Positions 22,367 to 34,597 of a stretch of 64,000 nt of DNA are shown here, piece by piece (the stretch's first letter is position 1; each line of letters begins with the position of its first letter). The stretch is taken from positions 124,001 to 188,000 of the forward strand of contig JAYKXP010000020.1 of NCBI GenBank assembly GCA_037176845.1, read 5' to 3'. The DNA comes from Paramarasmius palmivorus. Taxonomy: Eukaryota; Basidiomycota; Agaricomycetes; Agaricales; Marasmiaceae. The notes beneath the pieces were generated by a model. It did not search any database and was not told the DNA's origin. It was given only the letters and a program-made list of their open reading frames with translations. A program made the translations under genes and the position numbers.

Positions 22367-25300
22367 ATGATGGACAAACCTCCGAACTTCGTCGATACTC
22401 TATCGAGCGGGATCCAGGATGTTGCTGCACTTCTCCCTCTTCTCGGAACGGAGCAGTGTGAGCGTCATGTCGGCTCTTCTCTACAGAAAGGCTTTCTATA
22501 CGCGGCATTGGCACCCCTTTCCATCTTTGGGAGTTTGGGAATCGTTAAGGCGGCATTTGCTGCTTTGTTGGCGACCATCACGTATCCATTCTATGGTGGC
22601 CGTTGGTTACATGACGCAGGCTTTGCCACTCCCGGTTCAGTGTCGTCTATGGCAACTATTGAGAAGGGTACTGGGAGATATGGCGCAGAGATAGCGCTCG
22701 AAAAGCTGCTCAAGGACCAGCACATCGATGACCCGAGTCTTGTGGAAGCTTTTGAGTGGCCGGGTTGGAAAAGATCCGCTGCTAGTGGCGTCACAGACGG
22801 GAAGGGTCATCACGAAGATGATATCCCCAGGCATTGGAGTGATACTGTCAAGGTGATTTCTGATATTCGTCTTATCGATACCTATCTAACAAGTCCTTTC
22901 GACGCCTCCAGGACTATTCTTTCTCGTGGAATATGCTGCTTATCCTCTCTTCTTTGTTGAGTGCTATACTCAGCATAACTCCCTATATCTACCTCACAAG
23001 CGCTCAATGGAATCGTCCTCTGTCATGGCTATTCCCTCTCCTCCGTTCTTTCGGCTCGTTAGCTTGCGTGGTAGCTACGCAATTAGCACTGCAACTACGC
23101 ATATACCGCATTGCTAACACGAACCTTCACTGGCTAAAACTCCAAACGAAATACAGACCCGAGGACACCTCATCTGGTGCCCCAAAAGTTCTCGAAGACC
23201 GTATTTTGGAGCAAATCCACCTTCAGCCATCTAGGCGGCCCTTTCTGAGCCTCATTCGAACATGTGTCGTGGATGTGGAGACAGGAAAAAAGGGTGGTCG
23301 CTCGGAATGTCCTCTTACGGATGACGAAATCCGCGAACTGGAGCAACGCTTTACTGTGGATTGGCACCTCGTTCTCTATCAGGTCATCATAGCTATCGGG
23401 ATTGGAATGGTCGTGACCGGCTACGTTGGGTGCTTCAGCCTCGTCGGGCAAAGCGACGTGGAGAATGGACCATATGTTTGGTTCGGGTTAGAGAGCACTT
23501 TGTCTCTTCTGCGCACCTTCCTTTGGGGCTCCAATCCGATCTGGGATGAGAAAACAAGTTTGAAGATGTTGCTCAAACTACATCCCGATGACGACTCGGA
23601 CTCGGACACCCTATTTCCTCTTGTCACATCCCCGTATGATGGATCTCAGCTGCGGATGAAGATAGATGAACAGCTTGATTCACCTCAGGCATTCGTTGTC
23701 TACAATGAGGCCGATTTTCTGGGTATGGCTACAGCGTGGGTTGGGCCTTTACAACGACTGGAACTCAATGCTGTGTCCTTATTCTATAGTATCCTCCTTC
23801 ATGACGAGAAGAAACAGCTGTACACAACAATCCATTTCATAGATTCCCGCACAACATTGACTTTTTCTCCCTCAGAAGATGATTTCGACATCTTTTCTTC
23901 TACCCTGGACACAGACCCTATCACACGAGCAGTTCTGGTCACCATCCGTCATCGGATACTCAAAAACGTTGATGTATTCATCAACAGTCAGCATTATCAT
24001 CAGGTCGTTGACCATTCGCGACTGTTGAGTGCACGACTATTCGACAGAAGACAAGACGCTCGAACTCTCACTGTTGGCTGGAATCTCCTCACCTTTCCCC
24101 ACTTCAATGGAGGTAATCGGCCTACCAAACCTTTGAGCAAACACGATGGGACGTACATGGATTTGCAGAGGTCGTGGACCTTAAAAAACGACTACTGTGA
24201 AGCCAGAGGGACTGTGCTTCAAAGATTAAATGAGCGGGATGATGAATATCGCGAAAAAGAGGTTATTTTGTTGAGGTGGACTAAACGACCAGCCTCCTTC
24301 TTTGGTGAGGTATTGCACATCGTCGAGACAGTGATCTTGGAGTTGCATTTATGGCAAGAGGAGAGAGAATTCGCTCGTACCAGGGAGAGCTTACTTTCAC
24401 GGCAGATTCTCCCGGAGTGCATTCGAGCGATGCAGCGACGGATGGCCAGTAGTCGCGATTGGGCTCTGGCCAGATATTCCCGATGCAATTGGAGTGGTAC
24501 AGCTACCGAGCCATTGATCCGCCAGTGGGAACATGTAGAGCAGATGCTGGTAAAACTTAGGGAATCGGATACCATTCATGCTACCGCAGATCAACTGTGG
24601 CGTCATGTTCTACTCGATGAACTATCAAGTGCGGATCCAGACTCAGTCAGAGAGCTTGCGGAACACCTGGACGATATCATGCACGAATGCCTTTTGGACA
24701 TTTGGATCACAAGGATGTTAGATGCCATCACAAACAACACATCGAGGAGCTCGATTTTGAACTCACTATCGCTGGAGGCATCTACTTCCGAGTCGCCTAT
24801 CCAGATCACCACCCCAGGGCCACTACAGAAGCTCGATGTTATGATGCGATTAACCTTCTACCGGTTGAGAGAGTTTCTGGGTAGTGGTTTCCGGGAGGTA
24901 CAAAAAACTGCCACTACATGGAGTGCATTCTGCACTGATGTGCTCGACTCTTCATCTTGGAAGCCATATGTCCAGTTCGACAGGCTATCAGGTTACGCTT
25001 TGAGAATGCTTCAATGGCATATCTACAGCCCTTTGATTGCAATTGAAATCGATGCCAGTTTTTATCATATTGAGAGACAGGAGGGGGGAGATAATAGATA
25101 TGAAGATCCCCTTCTTGACGAAACCTTACAGGCAAAAGGTATCACCACCTTCATCATCCGTTTTTCCAACTACCTTGACAGTAAAGAACTGGAAGCAATC
25201 TGCAAGTCTCTAGACAAGGCTTCCAACGTCATCTGTCTTGCTGGGATTGGTTGCCATCAACCAGAACTCGACGAAAGCTGTGAAGCTCAGCATTGTAGAG

Positions 25301-25977
25301 CTATATCTTCAAATAGGAGATCTTGGAAAACAAGAATCTTCGAGCTGGAAGACCCGCCTTTCAATTACACTGTGGGATACGAGGCTCAGGACAGCGGCGA
25401 CATCCGTGCAAAAGGCGACTACATTCGATTGTACGATACCGCGCGATGTCTTATCCTATTTTACTGTCCCCATGCAGGCGAACTCACGGTCACGTTGTAT
25501 GTCCGTAAGAGATCCAGGAAAATAACTCTCAATGCAAGCCTACGGTCGGACAACAATGCTGCACCGATAGATACTACGGAGTATGTCATTCCTCCACGTG
25601 AAAAGAAAGGAGAACTTGGGCGCGTTTCCTTGCATTTCACCGGCGTTTCTCAAGGCTGCGGGAAAGTCCTAGTCAATGGTGACCGGGTTTGGAAGGCTTA
25701 CGATGTCAGTGTGCAGCACAACCCAACGAATGATGACGAGAAGGATCGGTTAGAGGCGCTCGACTCGGCGGAAGGCGGGCCCGCCGGGGTTGTGGCAGAG
25801 ACAGACGAAGCGACTGAAGAAGGCACCACTGGGTCTAGGTCGAAGGAACCGAATATTCAAAGCGAAGAGGACTCGAATGATCAGAGTGCAAAGGGCGACG
25901 GGCTGAAGACGGAAGTCTCCCGGAGCGCAGAGCGCGAAAACGCACGGGGCGATGAACAAACCAGGATCGACGCTTAA
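22367..25977 (+). CDS. large Agaricomycete membrane protein of unknown function (1183 residues)
   Basis: ATG 22367 opens MMDKPPNFVDTLSSGIQDVA, then ALLPLLGTEQCERHV and a first hydrophobic segment (AALAPLSIFGSLGIVKAAFA). One phase-0 intron (22853-22911) joins HWSDTVK/DYSFSWNMLLIL. Further hydrophobic segments are LLILSSLLSAILSITPYIYL, PLLRSFGSLACVVATQLALQ and VLYQVIIAIGIGMVVTGYVG. The remaining 750 residues are soluble-looking, with FGLESTLSLLRTFLWGSNP, a beta-rich part near residues 1000-1080 and a charged tail. The GTEQCE motif and layout match a family I know only as uncharacterised Agaricomycete proteins. One 3066-base exon holds most of it. No function is proposed. Confidence 0.85.
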
Positions 25978-26933
25978 CGGCGAGAAATCCCCAGGATTAT
26001 CAGTGAGCTTTTGTTCTTGTTTCTGTATAAGGCATAACCATTAACGGCTTTGGTTAGTACCCAAAGTTTTTTTGCGAATGTTTCTACGTACCATTTTCGT
26101 GACTGTCGACTCGGACTACGTACCTATCTGCACTGCTGATTACAATCAGGTTTTGATCTCGTTCAAGGCAAAGGGTGCGTTGCGCGCGTAATGTTCTAAG
26201 CATTGTGTTCCGATCTCAAAGGTGGGCGACTATAACCTGATACGAAGAACAGGGAATGAATGAATGAATCATACAACGAAAGTGGCAGGGAACACACCGA
26301 CAACGAATCCGCGATCGTTAACGTTGCCATCTTGTTAACGTGGAAACAACCCTGAACTATAGACTCTTTGAATGAAAAGAGAACACGCATTGGCGGTAGA
26401 ACGGTCGGTCGCATGAGCTCGGAAATCTGGTGAATAACTGTCAGCATCTACATAAAAACTGTTGCAAAATCGAAACAACACACCAGCCGATTGCCTCTTT
26501 TGCTCCCCGGAACGTTCGGACGATCTATTCTTACCCGCTGTCGAAGGATATCGAAGGTAACTTACAGAATTTGAGCTTTTGCGGAACGAATAACAAGCAA
26601 TGTTAGGTCTATTCCGTGGTGAGCGGTGGTGAGCTCGAGGCGAATCGTGATTTGATGCGTTTCCAGAACCTAGTCGATTGAAGGAGCCACATTTCTTATT
26701 CCGGAGTATGAGAGGTTCAGATCGTGTTCTGGGCACATACTATACATTGTCGTCGTAACGGGAGCAAAAGTAGTGGGTACTCTAGGTGCCCAAGCACTGA
26801 ATATCCTGCTCGAATTCCAAGGTACCCATGCGCGCAATTAGGTTTTAGAAACGCCCTGCTATCACCGTAACATCAATAACTGGCACCACAAAGAAAAAAA
26901 AAAGATGACTCACACCAGTACCCAAAGCTCACC
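25978..26933. other. intergenic, upstream region of GNAT copy D
   Basis: A scrap at about 26535-26575 resembles part of 44065-44095 in the same orientation, with a 5-base indel, so part of this flank is duplicated. The last 100 bp resemble the promoter of copy G (a shared CACAAAG plus A-run and ATGACTCACACC). No intact gene is seen. Confidence 0.45.
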
Positions 26934-27692
26934 ATGACAGAATTCTCTTCCCAAAAAGACGACAACTTCTGCTTCCCAATCCCCGACGTACTCGAGAGTG
27001 ACCGAGTCAAACTAGTTCCTTTCATCGTACGCCTTTCTACCCATACTACCCCCAAGACTAGATCTAGACTAATACCATAGCCCGCCCAACACGCTCAACT
27101 CCTCTTCACCACAATCGACATCCCACTCTGGCAATACGTTCCTATCGGCCCATACACCTCCGCTGCTGACCTCGTCGCCGGACTCTGGGAAGGTCGTATG
27201 CACCCCCGGTCTAGCGAAACGCTCTTCGTCATCTACGACAAAGCCACCTCCGAACTCGTAGGCGCAATAGGCTTCATAAACACCTCTCCAACAGACCTCC
27301 TCGCCGAGATTGCTCCCATTATCGTCGGAAGTCAGTTTCAGGGTCGAAACATCGCGTCGCACGCCGTTGGGTTGCTTATGCGCTACGCTCTGGATCTCCC
27401 TGACCAAGGCGGATTGGGCTTGAGGCGATTACAGTGGTACGCGAACGTGGTTAATGAGGGAAGTGTCAAGTTGGCTGAGAAAATGGGGTTTGTGAAAGAA
27501 GGGGTGATGAGGTGGCATATGGTGCTTGATCGGAGTAAAGGAAAAGAGGTAGGTGGGAACGGTAGGAAAGTAAGGAAGGGAGATCCGAGAGAAGGATGGG
27601 AAGGGAGAGATAGTGTGTTGCTGGCGACCTATTGGGATGTTTGGGAAGATTGTGGGAGAGAGAAAGTCGATAAGATAATGGATAGGCGCTGA
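26934..27692 (+). CDS. RimL-type GNAT acetyltransferase, copy D
   Basis: This is an intact copy of the second subclade. ATG 26934 reads MTEFSSQKDDNFCFPIPDVL, ESDRVKLVPFI, then one intron and PAQHAQLLFTTIDIPLWQYV. The core has IGPYTSAADLVAGLWEGRMH, ETLFVIYDK, LLAEIAPIIVGSQFQGRNIA, AVGLLMRYALDLPDQGGLGL and EGSVKLAEKMGFVKEGVMRW. It ends EKVDKIMDRR at 27692. It is much closer to copy G (47.4 kb) than to the neighbouring copies A and B, including at promoter level. Substrate unknown. Confidence 0.82.
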
Positions 27693-28480
27693 GTTACCTT
27701 GCTTGTCAAGGTCTCTCCGAATGATTTGCACTTTCCCGCCCTTCTAACCAAATAGCTACAAACAACCCTTTCCAATGGAATTTTCCATGAATTTTCGTCC
27801 GCTAAGTCGACCTTTAGCGCTTTAGCGCTTCAGCCAGCCTTTCACAGAGCGATTCTGTCAGGTCCCTGAGAATTTCACCCCTCGGCTCTTCAAGCTTCAG
27901 TCTCAATTTCTTGTCGCTGAACATCCGCGAGACTCCGTGACAAGCAAGGTATCTGCGCGGGACGCGCTTTCGAGTACATGTTTGCATTCACAGCCACTGC
28001 TTTGTTGACCGACAAACAGACTCGCCTCCTTACTGTAAACCCTTCCCTTATTCATAACGTTGTCTATATTACGTTGGATCAATACATACTCAGCACCCCT
28101 TTCTTGCGCTCGCTGAGCTCAGTGCATATCAGTGTACATATGAGGTTTACAGTAGCTCACCTATCCAAATCAGGCGCTGCCTGGCAGTGGCTGTCAATTG
28201 CCACGTGCATGCGACCCTCTGTGCTTGGGTTTCCTGCGGGATCGACTTTGTCTATTTCCTAGCAATTGATTTTATCCCGAAATAAAATAATCGACAGCTG
28301 GTAAATAATTCCTACGGGAAGTCATCCAATGTGCATAGACATGAACTACGGAATTTCGCGACTGCGATTGAACATTTGCATCTCTCCTTTCTACCACTGG
28401 CAGCAGCTCCTTGGCAGCTCCACAACTCTTTCCCCGACCTTCAGCAGGCTTCAGGTCGCCTCGTCGACATTCTCGACAGC
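27693..28480. other. intergenic
   Basis: A small hairpin sequence CCTTGCTTGTCAAGGTC lies at 27697-27713 and recurs at 30930-30946. A short direct repeat of TTTAGCGC lies near 27810-27826. Open frames at 27978-28262 have no recognisable content. The end is the leader of the coiled-coil gene. Confidence 0.4.
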
Positions 28481-30228
28481 ATGCCCTCTGTTCGAGTAAA
28501 GCGCCGCGACTATGCTACTCTAGCCGACCGTCCTCAAACTTCTGTTTCTGGTTCTGGGGAGCAGGCTGGGTCACTAGCCAACATCTTTCGAAGACCTACA
28601 TCAGCTCATGGTCAAGTTGAAACCAGAGACTCTCCCCCGCCGTCGGCAGGACCACAGTCTCCTCAAGTCACGAATCACCCTTTTCGAAGTCGGGCGGGTG
28701 CTGGGAGCAAGGTGTATGAATCATTGCGGATTCGTCCAAGCCAATTGCTCCTTGGCAAAAAGCCGGTTTCCACACCGGTGACGCTAGAGGGACAATCAGT
28801 GAATATTCAGGTTCCAGCTGATGGTCAACCAGGACGTATCAGAAGTGCGTTGAGTCTCGACGATGGTGTGAGCGAAGAAGGTGATCACCACCACGATGAT
28901 ATAGTCGAACATCTGGAGGTCATAGGTCTGTCACTGTGCTCTCGCCCTTGAAAAGTGGCTGACATTCATTTTAGATCCTCAAGTTTCACATCTAACCAAT
29001 GCTGCCAATTCCATTCTATTGTAAGAAGAGTCGATTTCCATGTCCCAACTTTTTAACATAGATTATATTTAGACCCCCACTCGCTTTTTATTCACGAAAA
29101 CCTGTTGTCATGCCCTCTGCTCCTCCGCCAGCTGCTGCTGGCGAGGAAAGAGGCACCATGCTTGAAGACTCTTTGGATAGACACGACTTGAAAGAGGAAA
29201 GGGGTCTTGAAGCTTCAGTGGGAGGCCTTCGTTCAGCTTACAGGCAACAGGAACAGAGCGCCGGTCAGTCCATCAGACTATCACCGATCAATTAGACACT
29301 CATCTCTCTTTAGACAAATCCAAAGAGGAGAGCCGGAGCCTTGAATTATCTTCTCAGAAACTTCGTGCCGAGCTCGCCAAATCTCTCGCTTATTCTGCCA
29401 AACTTGAAGGAGACTTGAAAAGCCTCACAAAATCTCTCGCTACTACCCACGATGCCCATGAAAATGCACAGTCCGAGTTGGCGAAGACCCAAACTTCCCT
29501 CGAACAATTGAGACAGAAACATGAAACTGATATCACTCTTGCAAGGGAACGTAAGTATCGGTGGTTTCGATTTGCTAATTATTCTCATTTTTTCCCTAGA
29601 ATTCGCTGCGGAAAGCAAAGGCGGGCTTTCCGAAGAAGTCAGTCGGTTACAGACTCTCCTTGGTGAACGTGACAGTATCATCCAACACATGCAAGAAGAA
29701 CGAGATGGTTTAACAGACTCGGTGACGACTCTTCGCACCGCTCTGAAGCAAATGCAAGAACGAAGCGAAGGTCAGTTTGACGTATCGTCTCACTCGAATA
29801 TTTCCGCCATCTGATTCACATTAGATGAGAACTGGAACCTGGAAGAATCATCGCAACACAGCAGAAGTCAGACCATGTTTTCGCGCGCTTCAGGCTTCAC
29901 TATTCTAGACGGAATGTTCAATAATGTTGGCAGAGATCTGATTGTACGGTCGTTCGAGTACTGGACCGAAGGACCTACATCATGCGTGCTTCCCCCATCT
30001 ATGCAGCTCCCCCAACCTGGCGTTGCAGTGATCGGCTATGATGCTGGGTATGGTATCAACGTTGAACCCAATCAACCTATCGATGGGCTCAAGGGCGGTG
30101 ACAGCCCAACATTGGGTCCCTCCTTGAAAGAGAACACCGAAAGGGCACGCAAGAATAGGCGCTCCATTATTATAGCAATAACGTTCTCCTTTTTCCTGGG
30201 TGTTTACCTTGGAAATGCGACGCATTGA
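28481..30228 (+). CDS. tail-anchored coiled-coil protein of unknown function
   Basis: The first in-frame ATG is 28481 (MPSVRVKRRDYATLADRPQT); the open frame upstream of it lacks an ATG. The N-terminal 150 residues are disordered, with FRSRAGAGSKVYESLRIRPS. After introns near 28928, 29022, 29263, 29550 and 29772 comes a coiled coil (SLELSSQKLRAELAKSLAYS, LEGDLKSLTKSL, ELAKTQTSLEQLRQKHETD, LQTLLGERDSIIQHMQEERD). The last exon has RASGFTILDGMFNNVGRDLI. It ends with a basic stretch (ERARKNRR) and a single C-terminal helix, SIIIAITFSFFLGVYLGNAT. That makes it a likely tail-anchored protein of the ER or mitochondrial outer membrane, perhaps a tether. Not assigned to a named family. Confidence 0.78.
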
Positions 30229-30960
30229 AGGATTTTTAGAGTAACCGATGGGTGAGCATTTATGCCGAATCTCAATTGCGAGCCATTGATCTCTGTAATT
30301 AGGTTACGACCACCAGCTATTTCTCAAAAATTCAAGTTCAGCTGTAAAATAGTATGGGAGTCTCGACACCGAGTGAAGGCTAGCCACCTTACCGACGTCA
30401 CCCACTGGTCCCACCACTGAGTCTGAAGATAAGGACGTTGCTAAATGAGCACGGGAAAGGAAGGTGAAGATTGTGTAATTCAATCTTCACACCAAGAGAA
30501 CGGGTGTGCCGGAGGCTGGCCGGGAGGGCTCGGGCTGGGATGGGTGGGCCCGAAACAAGAATCAATCGGACGTCAGCGCGTCAGCACTGCCGGCCTAGCC
30601 TCACCATCAAGCAGTTCACAGGGGGACCTGTGACTGAACCTCAAAATGGTACAGTACTCGATAGAAAAATTCCCATCCTCAGTCTTTTGACCCAGTACTG
30701 CGTGGTCAAACTGAGGGTGCGTAAAATATTTTATTTATGTTTAGAGACAACCAAGTACTTCCTATTTACTTTCAGATTGATTACTTACTTGGTCTTACAG
30801 TGAGCGTTTTCAGGAAACAGCTCTCTAGGCCGATAACCCTGTAGCTTTTAGGGGGCGGTGTGTTGAAGGCACCTTCTGGAAGTGTAGCATGCCAGCGGTG
30901 ATGAATAGTGTAGAGTGGTGAATAAATCACCTTGCTTGTCAAGGTCCTTCAAATGTGATA
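30229..30960. other. intergenic
   Basis: This is the 3' flank of the coiled-coil gene. It includes a G-rich stretch (30500-30560) and the second copy of the CCTTGCTTGTCAAGGTC hairpin at 30930-30946, just outside the next mobile element. No gene is seen. Confidence 0.45.
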
Positions 30961-32914
30961 ATTCCGCATCTGGAAAATTTACAAGTTGACGTACCTAGTT
31001 ACATGATGTTATGTCCGTATATAACTTGCGATGTCCGGTTTTTTGAGGTCATGTCTGCGTGAAATTAGATAGAATAAGTTTAAATAGAGCATGACGCACC
31101 AAAACTCAATATAACCAGTTTCCAGGAGGTCATGGCCACACGGTAACTTGATATAACCAATTACAATGGTTATATCCAGTTATGGTGATCATGACAGGTT
31201 ATAAGAGTCGTATCACGTTACATATGGTCAAGGCAGGTTATAGTCATTGTTTTGGGCTACGTATGACCCTCGGCATGCTGATTGCAAGCCTGGACGAGGA
31301 TGAAAATGGTGGTCAAGAAGAATGAGCGAAAAAGGCAAGTGCCGGACAGCACATTTTAACGCACAAGCGCTCAGGCACACTCCAAGAATAGGCGCTTTGA
31401 TATCTGGCTCAGCTCTTGCAACTGTCGTTCCATTGTTATCGTTATTAATATAAGTAGATGTCTGTGTAGTAGTGCATAAATCACAAGCCAATTTTATAAG
31501 TTTGAACTCCATGCTTACAATAATCAATAGTAGAATACATGTTTCTAATTTTTTTTTGCGCCAAGTCACGTGTGACGAGACCACCGTGCCACGGCCTATT
31601 TCACGTGCGTTCATTTTCAAACTCCGTCACTTCCTTCTTTCTTTCGTACCACCACCATCTCCTTCCAGCTCCTTTCCCACTTGTTCCTCCTCCTCCTTCC
31701 CTTCCTCTCGGTGACGCCTTGGGATCCAGCCGCTTTAACTCTCAACCAACATCCCCAACATCAAATACAGTATAATTTGACTTGACAGATCTGCCTGCCA
31801 CCGTCGTCGTCACAATCCAGATGGTACCATCGACAGAGAACTCCAGAGCAGCCTGTAAGGGACTGTAATTCGAAGGATCTTTGAAAGAGAAAGGTAACGG
31901 GTGCTTGTCATCAGGTGCATGTTCCTTCTTTTCGTGTATCGCTCATGTCTAACGTTTACTCAAGTTCAAGGCAATGGACCCGTTCAGCTGAGAAGGCATC
32001 GACAACCTTTATGTTGCTTTCCAAATTTGCTATGGAAGATTATTTCCCCGAACCACCAATGACTAACGACAAACTCTCACTGCCAAGATCGTTAACACCA
32101 ATACATCCGGTGCATGCGCATATACCCTGTAGTACGACTCTTTGCTGATCCATACATGTCTGTTGATGAAATAAGCATAGTTTATGGACTCAAGAACCCG
32201 ATCACCCAGTTGGGAGCGAGCTCATGATAATCGAAAAGGTGTGTACACTGTTGTCGCGCATTGGCTAAACAGCTAAGGTTCGGCTGTTCGAAGGCTTGTC
32301 GCTCCCATTACCAGCTACCTGCTTTGAACACCAGTACGTCTTCCCGTCATCCATTATGCTTTGAGCTGATGCTTTAGTCTGGCAGATGTGTACATCATGT
32401 CTATATGTGCTGGCGCTACAGAGAATATCGGCGTTCTTTGCTTAAGCTAGGCGAGTTCCTACAGTCATCTCACTATCGTGTCACTGATAACTGTTTCAGG
32501 GCTCGACAGTGTTTATTGCAGTGTAATACACACATATTTGTCGCAGTAGTCATTGATGTATGTACATAGAGTTCAATATATGCATTTCTATTTCTATCTT
32601 GAAATGACTGAACGCAAGCCATCCCTAGCCTGATGTCCATTCTGTACAACCAACCAATGAAATTTGATCTGACTCACTGTAACTTGATACGCCCTACTGT
32701 AACTTGACATAACCACTGGTGACTGGACACAGTATATATGTGTCCAGTTACGACGGTTATATCAAGTTATGGTGGGCCATGATCCCCCCACCCTGTCGCT
32801 GTGACCGCACGTAACTTGGCATATCAAGTTACGGGCGTCCATATCAAGACACAAGACGACATACCGGGTTGGGGTCGGTCATACCAACCTGTAAGTTTTC
32901 CCGATGCGGGAAAT
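30961..32914. mobile_element. non-autonomous DNA transposon-like element with degenerate TIRs
   Basis: The left end (30961-30999) and the reverse complement of the right end (about 32876-32914) align over nearly 40 bases with some mismatches; both contain the CCGCATC...GGAAAA core. Inside each end lie many copies, in both orientations, of motifs such as GGTTATATC, TAACTTGATA and CAAGTTA (about 31000-31250 and 32660-32860), like transposase-binding subterminal repeats. The middle has no transposase. Its frames (for example 31472-31775) are low-complexity. No target-site duplication was found, so the superfamily and exact ends are open. Confidence 0.55.
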
Positions 32915-32977
32915 TGCAGCCTTTTTTGTACATACAAGTAAGTACAAACAATGACACGTGTACCGAACCCTGTGAAA

Positions 32978-33365
32978 TGTTGTCCGTATATCTCACGGGC
33001 CTGAGTCCGGTCAGACGAGATTACAGGCGGAGAATTCTGAATTACAACTGTACTCTACGACACTTTATGTACTCGATATCTCTGTAGCTACGGTACCGTC
33101 AAATATTTAGAGTATTAAGCTAGAGACAAAAGATTAAGGTGTATTTGATTTCGAAATCCCTTGGAAGAGATACAAATCAAGTCAAGGGGAATCTAAAGGA
33201 ATCACGAACGTCCTAAGCGACATCGGGACGAAGGAAAGGAGTCAAAAGTACGCCCTAAAAGATAAATGTCTCAGAGGAACAAGGAGTCGGGCGCTCGCCG
33301 AGTGCTCGTCTTGATAAGTGAGTCACCAGGAGGTTTCCGGGTGACGTGAATAGGATTATACAACA
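32978..33365 (-). repeat. 3' LTR of the gypsy element
   Basis: This 388-bp repeat is about 98% identical to 41164-41551. Most of the differences are transitions. In element orientation it begins TGTTGTATAATCC and follows the polypurine tract. Confidence 0.9.
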
Positions 33366-33540
33366 CATTCCCCCACTTAACTCTTTTGCTCCTGCAAAAA
33401 GAGGTGGACAGGGAGTGTAGAGATGAAGTCGACATAGGTGGAGAAGAATGAAAAATCTAGTTGAGTTATTTCCGAGGGTACGGTGGCGGGACGGACCGAG
33501 TTTTCCAAATTTGGATGTGGGGCTGTGCATTGCCAGCACA

Positions 33541-34597
33541 TCACTTTCTGCCTCGTCCTCGTCGTCCGTTCGTCCTCAATCGATGTTGTGCGTCGCGTCT
33601 CTGCAGGTCTGCCGAGGCATACCAAAGAGAGGAGTCGGGGACCGAGCTGGAAGTGTCTCCAGGGTAATATCTTCGAAGTCGGGCTCCATTGTAGAGATTT
33701 CGAAGGATGTAGCCAGACCTGGTCATTAATTGGTAAGTATTCTTTTTTTTACCGTCGCGAATAATAAATGGACCATCCCAGCGCGGATGCAGCTTTGTAG
33801 GTCGTTCGCTTCGACGAAGAACAAGGTCTCCGATACCCAAAGTGCGTTCAAAGTACGAATTCGACTCACGATTCGCGGCTTCCTTCTCGAGGCGTTCAAG
33901 AGCCTTTGCGTTAGCCTCTGCACGGTACTTCTCAAGGTTTTGGACGTGATTGAGTTGGGTGTTTTGAAGGGCTGCGATCTCCTGGTCAGTGGGTGGAATC
34001 ATAATCTTTTCATACACAGACTGACTTGGGAGACGTAGCTCACGGCCAAACATCATAAAACCAGGAGATTTGGAAGTACTGGGATTGGAATGGGCTCGAT
34101 GAGCGAGAAGAGCGTCCGGTAAGTATTCGTCCCATTGATCCTGCTTTGAAGGGGATGTGAAACGTCCTAACATTTGAACCAAGGTATCGTTGAATTTTTT
34201 GAGGCAGCCATTGGTTTGCGGGTGATATGGGGAAGTGTGAAGATGAGAAATAGAGAGTCGGTTGAGCAGGTTTTGAAAGGCATAGGAGAGGAACTCCTCA
34301 CCATTATCCGTGAGTACGTTCTTTGGCTTTCCGAATAATGAGATGATTTGACGGAGAAGTGTTATGACAGCTTCAGCAGAACGTTTGGGAAGCGCGACGG
34401 CCATAGTGTAGTCAGTACCCATGTCCATAGCCGTCAAGATATATGAATTACCGTTCTTTGACTTCTGTAATGGACCGATGAAGTCGAAAGACCAGCAATC
34501 TCCAGACTCAACGTGAGGAAGGGGATGAAGAGGCTGAACAACGGTTGAATCTCGTTTGTGGAACTGACAGTTATCACAGGTACGGACCGTGTATTCA
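33541..34597 (-). pseudogene. gypsy integrase, catalytic and C-terminal part (active-site Glu replaced)
   Basis: This is the second part of the integrase, cut off from its zinc finger by the copia insertion. It begins YTVRTCDNCQFHKRDSTVVQ (the CxxC half of the HHCC finger). The core contains GDCWSFDFIGPLQ (first Asp) and NVLTDNGEEFLSYAF (second Asp). Where the catalytic Glu should be, the motif reads HPQTNGCLKKFNDTL, with Lys for Glu. The C-terminal SH3-like part has LVLRRSERPTKLHPRWDGPF and ARLRRYYPGDTSS. It ends in a basic tail, RRGRGRK, at 33541. Confidence 0.85.

Noticed and set aside
33448..34038. Plus-strand frames over the gypsy integrase
   Set aside because: They are antisense to a recognisable integrase.
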